Origin: Bacillota bacterium
GTDB taxonomy: Bacteria; Bacillota; Clostridia; Lachnospirales; Lachnospiraceae
Direction: 5' to 3'
DNA length: 14,426 nt
NCBI GenBank assembly: GCA_023419655.1
Contig: JAEZXP010000110.1
Location: forward strand, 1-14,426
The position numbers and the translations under genes were made by a program. Positions 6,522 to 12,274 of this stretch are shown here, piece by piece (the first letter of the stretch is position 1; the number at the start of each line of letters is the position of its first letter). Below the pieces are notes generated by a model, which was not told the origin of the DNA, ran no database searches, and saw nothing but the letters and a program-made list of their open reading frames with translations.

Positions 6522-7307
6522 ATGGAATTAACGCCATGGGAAAAGGTGAAATTAGCACGAATGCCAATAAGGCCCACCGGGCTTGATTATATTAATATGA
6601 TATTCGATGGCTTTATAGAGCTTCATGGAGACAGATTATATGGCGAGGACAGGGCCATCGCAGGCGGACTGGCATCCTTTGAGAATATTGCAGTAACCGT
6701 AATTGCACAGCAAAAGGGGCGCAATACGAAGGAGAACATTGAAAGGAATTTCTCGATGCCTCATCCGGAGGGATACCGGAAGGCTCTGCGATTAATGAAG
6801 CAGGCAGAAAAATTCGGCAGACCTGTTATCTGCTTTATCGATACGCCCGGTGCATTCTGTGGGATTGGTGCCGAGGAACGGGGCCAGGGAGAGGCCATTG
6901 CCTCGAATCTGGCAGAAATGATGATGCTAAGGACACCGATTATCTCTGTCGTTATCTCAGAGGGAGGAAGCGGCGGAGCCTTGGCTTTGGGTGTGGGTGA
7001 TAAGGTATATATGCTTGAGCATGCCGTATATTCGATTCTCTCTCCGGAGGGCTTTGCCAGTATTCTGTATAAGGATTCCTCGAAAGCGGAGGCGGCGGCA
7101 AAGGACATGAAGCTTACCGCCCAGGACTTGTACCAGTTTGGAATCATTGACGGAATTATCCCCGAACCTCCCGGCGGTGCACATAGTGATTATAATTATG
7201 TGACAGGCCAGGTCAGAGAGGTTATAAGAGAGGATTTGAAGGAGCTTATGGGACTTTCAGTTGATGCCATGCTGGGCAGACGCTATCAAAAGTTCAGGAA
7301 TATATAA
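6522..7307 (+). CDS. accA: acetyl-CoA carboxylase carboxyltransferase subunit alpha (AccA)
   Basis: Alpha half of the carboxyltransferase; with AccD it forms the acetyl-CoA/carboxybiotin site. From ATG 6522 the protein is 261 residues, the short clostridial form lacking much of the N-terminal helical extension of the 319-residue E. coli protein. It starts MELTPWEKVKLARMPIRPT and carries FIELHGDRLYGEDRAIAGG (31-49), IDTPGAFCGIGAEERGQGEA (106-125), SEGGSGGALALGVGD (146-160) and YSILSPEGFASILYKD (170-185). Earlier in-frame ATGs at 6480, 6483 and 6519 exist; 6522 is preferred because AGGGG (6511-6515) is 6 bases upstream and the sequence before it is not family-like. It is the last gene of the fab operon; only a weak AT-rich stem follows, with no convincing terminator. 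Confidence 0.95.
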   Translation: MELTPWEKVKLARMPIRPTGLDYINMIFDGFIELHGDRLYGEDRAIAGGLASFENIAVTVIAQQKGRNTKENIERNFSMPHPEGYRKALRLMKQAEKFGRPVICFIDTPGAFCGIGAEERGQGEAIASNLAEMMMLRTPIISVVISEGGSGGALALGVGDKVYMLEHAVYSILSPEGFASILYKDSSKAEAAAKDMKLTAQDLYQFGIIDGIIPEPPGGAHSDYNYVTGQVREVIREDLKELMGLSVDAMLGRRYQKFRNI

Positions 7308-7343
7308 ATCTTTCCTTCTATACAGATTTTATTAATAGATGCT

Positions 7344-7372
7344 TTGAAAATTGGTACAAGTAATGTTATACT
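7344..7372 (+). promoter_or_regulatory. sigma-A promoter for the lacI-type gene
   Basis: TTGAAA (7344-7349), a 17-base spacer and TATACT (7367-7372) with the extended -10 dinucleotide TG at 7364-7365. Transcription would begin near 7379, about 24 bases before the TTG start. The regulator can therefore be transcribed independently of the fab operon. No obvious operator dyad overlaps it, so autoregulation is not apparent. Confidence 0.75.
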
Positions 7373-7402
7373 ATTTATGATTTATAGGATGGAGGTGATT
7401 TG

Positions 7403-8428
7403 TTGAAAGTAACGATTAGAGACATTGCAAAAGAATGTGGTGTTTCTGTGGCTACAGTTTCTCTTGCTTTTTCAGATAAACCAAACAGAATATCAAAGGA
7501 GACAAAAGCTTATATTCTGGAAGTGGCAGAGAGGATGCATTATCAGCCAAACAGGGTAGCGGTCAATTTGGCTACCAAGCAAAGCAAATGGATTGGAATG
7601 ATAATAAATGATTTAAGAAATACGCATATAGCTTCTTTGTTTATGGCAATTGATCAGGAGCTGCAGCCAAAAGGCTATTCTTTAATCTGTCATGTGCTGT
7701 CTGATGATAATTCGAACGAACAGCAAATAATTAAAAATTTAGCTGTTTCCAGTTTGGCGGGTTTTATTTGGGGAAAACCATATACTTTTCCGGAAAATGA
7801 AGATAGTAAGCTCATACAGGGATTTATTGAACGAATGGATTTGCCAATTGCGACGATGGATGATTTTGGTTTTAAATGTCCAGGAGTAAATGTGTGTTTT
7901 GATTATTATAAAGCAGGTTATATGGCCACAAGGCATTTGATTGAAAATGGCCATACCCGTATAGGATGCCTTACAGGACCTATGAATTATAAGGTTACAC
8001 AGGAACGATTAAAGGGATATAAAGATGCATTGGAAGAACAGAAAATCGCATTTAATGATGAGCTTATATATAATGGAGATTATACAATGCAAAGTGGCAG
8101 TGAAGCTTTACCCTTTCTTCTGGGCCAGCGGACGACAGCGGTTTTTTCTTTTAATGATGAGATGGCTTTTGGACTTTACCAAAGTGCCAGACAGTACCGT
8201 ATAAGTATACCGGATGATTTGTCGATAATAGGATGTGATAATGTTCCTTTTACCAATGTTCTGGAAGTTCCGTTAAGCACTGTTCGGGTGCCCATAGAGG
8301 AGATGGGAAAGGTAATGGGCCAGGAGCTTATAAAAGCGATAGAAGATAAAAGTAATGTGAAGCGGAAAAAGGTATTGTACCAACCGCAACTGCTATTAAG
8401 AGGAAGCACAACCAAATGTACAAAGTGA
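7403..8428 (+). CDS. LacI-family transcriptional regulator
   Basis: DNA-binding regulator, probably the repressor of the adjacent sugar importer and glycosidase genes. The 341-residue protein has the LacI layout: helix-turn-helix VTIRDIAKECGVSVATVSLAF (about 3-23), hinge helix YQPNRVAVNLATKQS (47-61), then a type 1 periplasmic-binding-like effector domain with GYMATRHLIENGHTRIGCLTGP, VFSFNDEMAFGLYQ, LSIIGCDNVPFTNVLEVPLSTV and a conserved C-terminal LLLRGST. Two adjacent TTG codons could start it; TTG 7403 is chosen because GGAGG (7391-7395) is 7 bases away, while 7400 would be only 4. It has its own promoter and terminator. The hinge leucine in NLATKQS normally inserts at a central CpG, which matches the dyads found downstream. 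The effector sugar cannot be inferred. Codon use is more AT-rich than in the fab genes. Confidence 0.93.
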   Translation: MKVTIRDIAKECGVSVATVSLAFSDKPNRISKETKAYILEVAERMHYQPNRVAVNLATKQSKWIGMIINDLRNTHIASLFMAIDQELQPKGYSLICHVLSDDNSNEQQIIKNLAVSSLAGFIWGKPYTFPENEDSKLIQGFIERMDLPIATMDDFGFKCPGVNVCFDYYKAGYMATRHLIENGHTRIGCLTGPMNYKVTQERLKGYKDALEEQKIAFNDELIYNGDYTMQSGSEALPFLLGQRTTAVFSFNDEMAFGLYQSARQYRISIPDDLSIIGCDNVPFTNVLEVPLSTVRVPIEEMGKVMGQELIKAIEDKSNVKRKKVLYQPQLLLRGSTTKCTK

Positions 8429-8466
8429 AAAGATGCAGCTGAAATTATTTAGCAATGCATCTTTTT
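8428..8466 (+). terminator. intrinsic terminator after the LacI-type gene
   Basis: AAAAGATGCA (8428-8437) pairs perfectly with TGCATCTTTT (8456-8465), with an inner GCT/AGC stem (8438-8440 and 8451-8453) and a TTTTT tract ending at 8466. It begins at the stop codon and should end the regulator transcript before the ABC promoter. Because the stem is flanked by A and T tracts it could in principle act on either strand. Confidence 0.85.
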
Positions 8467-8478
8467 ATAACATCATTT

Positions 8479-8493
8479 GTTAAAACGGTTAAC
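8479..8493 (+). promoter_or_regulatory. upstream LacI-type operator candidate
   Basis: GTTAAAACGGTTAAC has 5-bp inverted arms GTTAA/TTAAC around AACGG with a central CpG. On the minus strand it contains AACCGTTT, the same core as the dyad at 8621-8633. It lies about 70 bases before the -35 box of the importer promoter, and its centre is 141 bases from that of the downstream site. It is a weaker palindrome than the downstream one. Confidence 0.5.
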
Positions 8494-8554
8494 TTAAATT
8501 TAAAAAGAATCTATATATAATATATAAAAAATGTGAAATATCAATAAAAATACA

Positions 8555-8583
8555 TTGACAATACGCATATAAATTAGTATAAT
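8555..8583 (+). promoter_or_regulatory. consensus sigma-A promoter of the importer operon
   Basis: TTGACA (8555-8560), exactly 17 bases of spacer, and TATAAT (8578-8583): both hexamers are perfect matches to the sigma-A consensus. Transcription should start near 8590, leaving a leader of about 70 bases before the GTG of the ATPase gene. A promoter this strong almost requires a repressor, which fits the flanking dyads and the neighbouring LacI-type gene. Confidence 0.88.
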
Positions 8584-8616
8584 AACGAATATAACAAGAA
8601 AAAAATAAAAGAAGAA

Positions 8617-8638
8617 CATGTTAAACCGTTTAAACATG
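8617..8638 (+). promoter_or_regulatory. downstream LacI-type operator candidate
   Basis: TTAAACCGTTTAA (8621-8633) is a perfect 6-bp dyad around a central C, with the CG typical of LacI-family operators. It is enclosed by CATGTT (8617-8622) and AACATG (8633-8638), which are also inverted. It lies roughly 27-48 bases after the predicted transcription start and before the ribosome binding site, so a bound repressor would block elongation. It does not fit the spacing of the catabolite (CcpA) cre consensus. Most likely bound by the regulator encoded at 7403-8428; this is inference from position and symmetry. Confidence 0.7.
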
Positions 8639-8660
8639 GATACATTAAGGGGATGAGCAA

Positions 8661-10178
8661 GTGGATGAAAACATTATCGTAGAACTGCGAAATATTCGGA
8701 AGGAATTTCCTGGAGTTGTAGCTTTGGACCGTGTAAATATGAAAATAAGAGAAGGGAGAGTTCATGCCCTGGTTGGCGAAAATGGTGCCGGCAAATCTAC
8801 ATTGATGAAAATTTTATCCGGAACCTATAGCCAGTATGAGGGAGAAATTATATTTGAAAAAGAAAAGATATATTTACGGAATGAAAAAGATGCTTTTAAT
8901 AAAGGAATTGCAATTGTATCTCAAGAGTTAAATTTTGTTCCGGAATTGAATATATCTGAAAATGTTTTTCTGGGAAGAGAAACGTTGAACCGCTATGGGT
9001 TTATTAGCAAAAAGGATATGAGAAAAAGAACCAAAGAATATCTAAACGATATGAATTTGGACTATGATCCCATGACTCCAATGAGCAAACTTAGTGTAGC
9101 TCAGAGACAGATGATAGAAATTTTAAAGGCTATATCCAGGGACGGGAAAGTAATTATTATGGATGAGCCCACATCTGCCTTAACGAATATTGAGACTGAA
9201 ATATTTTTTGAAAAGGTAAGACAACTAAAGGAAAAAGGAATTGCCTTTGTACTTATTACTCATCGTCTGGAAGAGATTTTTGATATATGTGATGACTATA
9301 CTGTGATTAGGGATGGGCAGCATATAGGCTCGGGTCTTATTTCTGAAGTAACAATGGATGATTTAATAACGAAGATGGTTGGAAGAGATATAGAAGATAT
9401 CTATCCCCCGCTTTCTTCGCATCAAGATAATGTTGTCCTTGAATGCAGAGATTTAAATAGTAAAGGTGTGTTCAGCAATATTAATTTACAAATAAAGGCG
9501 GGAGAGATTCTTGGCTTCGCCGGCATGATGGGAGCGGGAAGAAGTGAAATAGCAAAAGCTATTTTTGGGATGGACAAGCTTGATAGCGGCACTGTTTTAA
9601 TTAATAATGAAGAACATCCGATTAAGTCTATACAAGATGCGATGAGATACGGAATAGCAATGGTAACGGAGGATAGAGCCACCTATGGTTTTGTAGGAGT
9701 TCTCTCGATTAAAGACAATTTAGTTCTTCCGAATAGCAATATGTATATACAAAGGGGCTTTCTTCAGAACGACAAAGTTATTAAGGACACAGATAATATA
9801 ATGGAACAATTATCCATAAAAGCACCTGGTATTAAAACCCTGGTAGGAACCTTAAGCGGAGGAAATCAGCAAAAGGTTGTATTGGGTAAATGGTTGGTAA
9901 GAAATCCCCGGATATTAATTCTTGACGAACCTACGCGAGGTATTGATGTAGGAACAAAGCAAGAGATTTATCGATTGATAAATAGCCTTGCTCAGGAAGG
10001 AATGGCTATTCTTCTCATATCTTCAGATATGTCTGAGGTTATCTCTATGAGTCATCGGATTATGGTGATAGCAGACGGTAAAGTTGCCGGTGAATTAAAT
10101 AAAGAAGAAGCAACGCAGGACAAAATCATGAGAGTGATAATGGAAGGGGGGAAAAGAAATGACAAACAGAATAAATAA
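8661..10178 (+). CDS. sugar ABC transporter ATP-binding protein (CUT2 family, RbsA/MglA-like)
   Basis: Cytoplasmic energy-coupling subunit of a CUT2 carbohydrate importer. The 505-residue length and two fused nucleotide-binding domains are typical of this family. Domain 1 has Walker A GENGAGKST (39-47), signature LSVAQRQ (144-150), Walker B VIIMDEPTSAL (164-174) and the H-loop His201. Domain 2 has a degenerate Walker A (GFAGMMGAGRSE, near 290), signature LSGGNQQKVVLGKW and Walker B ILILDEPTRGIDVGTK; a non-canonical second P-loop is normal for RbsA/XylG-type proteins. The GTG at 8661 has AAGGGG (8647-8652) 8 bases upstream. It is the first gene after the consensus promoter and overlaps the permease gene by 20 bases. 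The sugar cannot be told from the ATPase. Confidence 0.95.
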   Translation: MDENIIVELRNIRKEFPGVVALDRVNMKIREGRVHALVGENGAGKSTLMKILSGTYSQYEGEIIFEKEKIYLRNEKDAFNKGIAIVSQELNFVPELNISENVFLGRETLNRYGFISKKDMRKRTKEYLNDMNLDYDPMTPMSKLSVAQRQMIEILKAISRDGKVIIMDEPTSALTNIETEIFFEKVRQLKEKGIAFVLITHRLEEIFDICDDYTVIRDGQHIGSGLISEVTMDDLITKMVGRDIEDIYPPLSSHQDNVVLECRDLNSKGVFSNINLQIKAGEILGFAGMMGAGRSEIAKAIFGMDKLDSGTVLINNEEHPIKSIQDAMRYGIAMVTEDRATYGFVGVLSIKDNLVLPNSNMYIQRGFLQNDKVIKDTDNIMEQLSIKAPGIKTLVGTLSGGNQQKVVLGKWLVRNPRILILDEPTRGIDVGTKQEIYRLINSLAQEGMAILLISSDMSEVISMSHRIMVIADGKVAGELNKEEATQDKIMRVIMEGGKRNDKQNK

Positions 10179-11142
10179 ATCCCAAAGAATAAAGACAAAA
10201 GATATTAACATAGCAGCGATTTATCGTAAATATGGAATAATTATTATTTTAATGCTGCTGTTCATGGTATCTGCAATTATTAATGATAATTTTTTAAAAC
10301 CACAGAATTTAATCAATATTTTAAAACAGATTTCTGTAGTAACGATTATAGCCTGTGGAGAGACCATGCTGATTGTATCCGGTATGATTGACTTATCTGC
10401 AGGACTGATATGTACTACTTCAGCGTGTTTTTCAGCAGGTATATTAGTTGCCACAGGAAATGTTCCAATAGCAATTTTAGTTGGTGTTGCAATTGGTGTG
10501 GTTGCGGGCTGGGTGAATGGTTTCATGATTACGCAATATAAGCTTCAGCCATTCATTGCCACGTTAGCCATGACATATGTGGCAAAGGGTATTGTACAAA
10601 TTTATACAAATGGTAAAGCCATTGGTGGGGTAGAGAAGATTAGATTTTTGGGTCAAGGTAGTATCGGCATTGTTCCGGTTCCCGTAATAATTATGATTAT
10701 ATGTGTAATTATTGTTGCTATTGTGATGAAATATACCAAGTTGGGCGTTGCGATTTATGCAATCGGCGGTAATGAAAAGGCAGCTATTGCATCAGGAATT
10801 AATGTGAAGAGAATGAAGCAATTCATCTTTATGCTTAGTGGTGCATTTGTTGGCATTGCCGGAGTAGTATTAATGGCCAGATTAATGTCGGGCCAGCCAT
10901 CCGTTGGTGATGGATATGAATTTGATGCGATTACTGCAGTCATTGTAGGAGGTACAAGCTTTTTAGGCGGCATAGGTACTGTTTACGGTTCGTTAATTGG
11001 TTCGATTATTGTTGGATTAATAAATAATATTTTGAATTTATTACATGTATCCTCTCAATACCAATTGATTGTAAAGGGAGTATTAATTGCCAGTGCAGTA
11101 ATTGTGGATATGAAAACCAAAGAAGATAAAAAGAGTAAGTAA
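10159..11142 (+). CDS. sugar ABC transporter permease (CUT2 family, RbsC-like)
   Basis: Integral membrane channel subunit, 327 residues, predominantly hydrophobic, with about eight to ten predicted membrane spans. Recognisable segments are YGIIIILMLLFMVSAII, ETMLIVSGMIDLSAG, AILVGVAIGVVAGWVNGFMI, PFIATLAMTYVAKGI and VIIMIICVIIVAIVMKY. The cytoplasmic coupling region AIYAIGGNEKAAIASGI and the late DAITAVIVGGTSFLGGIGTV are hallmarks of RbsC/XylH-type permeases. The ATG at 10159 has GGAAGGGGGG (10142-10151) 7 bases upstream, within the end of the ATPase gene, and the 20-base overlap indicates tight coupling. It would pair as a homodimer with the double ATPase. Two lysine-rich termini (KSQRIKTKD at the start, KTKEDKKSK at the end) suit cytoplasmic ends. 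Confidence 0.94.
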   Translation: MTNRINKSQRIKTKDINIAAIYRKYGIIIILMLLFMVSAIINDNFLKPQNLINILKQISVVTIIACGETMLIVSGMIDLSAGLICTTSACFSAGILVATGNVPIAILVGVAIGVVAGWVNGFMITQYKLQPFIATLAMTYVAKGIVQIYTNGKAIGGVEKIRFLGQGSIGIVPVPVIIMIICVIIVAIVMKYTKLGVAIYAIGGNEKAAIASGINVKRMKQFIFMLSGAFVGIAGVVLMARLMSGQPSVGDGYEFDAITAVIVGGTSFLGGIGTVYGSLIGSIIVGLINNILNLLHVSSQYQLIVKGVLIASAVIVDMKTKEDKKSK

Positions 11143-11162
11143 ATTTTAACAGGAGGATTGCT

Positions 11163-12140
11163 ATGAAAAGAAAAAGTTTATTGGTTTTGCTAGTGATGAT
11201 TATGATATTGGGTCTGATTGGATGTTCAAGTACGAAGGGTAATAAGGATGCTGATGAAGGTGAAAAGTCAAATGGGCAAAAGACATTTTTGGTAGGTTTT
11301 GCTAATAATAGTGATACTTACGACTATTGTGCCAAATTCAGAGGATTTTTGAAGGAAGAGACAGAAGCACTTGGTATGAAGATTGTGGTCACCGATGCAG
11401 CCGGAGATACGAATGTTCAAAATGGTCAGATTGATGACTTTATTGTTCAGGATGCAGATGTGGTATCAGCAATAAGTAATGATTTGGACGGCTCTGTTCC
11501 GGCATTAGAGTCTGCGAAGGCAGCAGATATTCCCTATGTAACGTTCTTAACAAGCGTAAACGGTGGTAATGATTACAGTAAATATATATATATAGGTTCC
11601 CAAAATTATGATGCTGGCGTTGTTCAGGGAGAATATCTTGTATCAAATCTGCCCGAAAATGCGGAAATTTTATATTTTACAGGTGCACCAAACGATCAGC
11701 AATATATTGACCGTAAGAATGGCTTAATGGATGCGCTGGCAAGCAGAAGCGATATTACTATCCTTGCGGAATATAATGTTGAGAATCAGAAGGACCTTGG
11801 AATGAGTACAGCAGAAGATTGTATGCAAGCATTTGAAAAGTTTGATGCAATTGTATGTCAGAATGATGATTCTGCCCTTGGTGTAGTTGAGGCATTAAAA
11901 TCTTCCGGCAGATTGGACGGAGTCATCGTCATGGGTATTGACGGAAGTGATTCTGCTTTGGAATCAGTAAATGCGGGTGAACTGACAATGACAGTATTAC
12001 AAGACGCTAAAGCACAAGCACAAGCAGGAGCAAAAGTATTTGCGCAGATTCGTGATGGCGTTGATCCTACTACGATTGAAGATGTCTATATTCCATTTAT
12101 GGAAGTAACAAAAGACAATGTTGCTGACTATTTGAATTAA
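11163..12140 (+). CDS. sugar ABC transporter substrate-binding lipoprotein
   Basis: Extracellular sugar receptor of the CUT2 importer, 325 residues. It has a lipoprotein signal: basic MKRK, hydrophobic LLVLLVMIMILGLIG, then Cys21 in the lipobox LIGC, followed by a charged, low-complexity tether up to about residue 40. The mature part is a type 1 periplasmic-binding fold: FLVGFANNSDTYD, DGSVPALESAKAADIPYVTF, YIGSQNYDAGVVQGEYL, the hinge region EILYFTGAPNDQQYIDRKNG, AIVCQNDDSALGVVEAL and VIVMGIDGSDSALESV. AGGAGG (11151-11156) is 6 bases before the ATG, the best ribosome binding site of the operon, as expected for an abundant binding protein. Low similarity to the named ribose, galactose or xylose receptors by eye means the ligand stays open. 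Confidence 0.93.
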   Translation: MKRKSLLVLLVMIMILGLIGCSSTKGNKDADEGEKSNGQKTFLVGFANNSDTYDYCAKFRGFLKEETEALGMKIVVTDAAGDTNVQNGQIDDFIVQDADVVSAISNDLDGSVPALESAKAADIPYVTFLTSVNGGNDYSKYIYIGSQNYDAGVVQGEYLVSNLPENAEILYFTGAPNDQQYIDRKNGLMDALASRSDITILAEYNVENQKDLGMSTAEDCMQAFEKFDAIVCQNDDSALGVVEALKSSGRLDGVIVMGIDGSDSALESVNAGELTMTVLQDAKAQAQAGAKVFAQIRDGVDPTTIEDVYIPFMEVTKDNVADYLN

Positions 12141-12155
12141 TTGGTGTGATACATT

Positions 12156-12174
12156 TGATTACTGCATGTAATCA
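12156..12174 (+). promoter_or_regulatory. palindrome in the gap before the GH3 gene
   Basis: TGATTAC (12156-12162) and GTAATCA (12168-12174) form a perfect 7-bp inverted repeat around TGCAT. It lies 16 bases after the binding-protein stop. It could be an operator or an RNA stem. A good -10-like TATAAT follows at 12183-12188, but no -35 box at proper spacing was found, so a separate glycosidase promoter is only a weak possibility. Confidence 0.4.
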
Positions 12175-12202
12175 CTTACTTATATAATTACTATCAAATA
12201 AG

Positions 12203-12241
12203 CTACGGTGCAATATTACCCCCCCTTCTATTGCACCGTAG
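12203..12241 (+). repeat. 13-bp perfect hairpin between binding protein and GH3 genes
   Basis: CTACGGTGCAATA (12203-12215) and TATTGCACCGTAG (12229-12241) are perfectly complementary around a 13-base loop TTACCCCCCCTTC. It is followed by AAAATAAAATAAAAG, with no T tract, so it is not a classical terminator on + and has none on - either. Its likely role is a stable intercistronic stem that protects the upstream importer mRNA or lowers expression of the downstream glycosidase. Confidence 0.75.
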
Positions 12242-12274
12242 AAAATAAAATAAAAGCAGAGTGGTGAAACAAAA

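Noticed and set aside
7306..7330. Intrinsic terminator after accA
   Set aside because: AAATCT/AGATTT makes only a 6-bp AT-rich stem with a 12-base loop and a short T4; too weak to call.
8616..8638. CcpA catabolite-repression (cre) site
   Set aside because: The dyad is centred on CCG and has wider spacing than the TGWAANCGNTNWCA consensus; a local LacI-type operator is a better fit.
12203..12255. Rho-independent terminator before GH3
   Set aside because: The perfect stem is followed by an A-rich, not T-rich, tract on the + strand and no T tract on the - strand.
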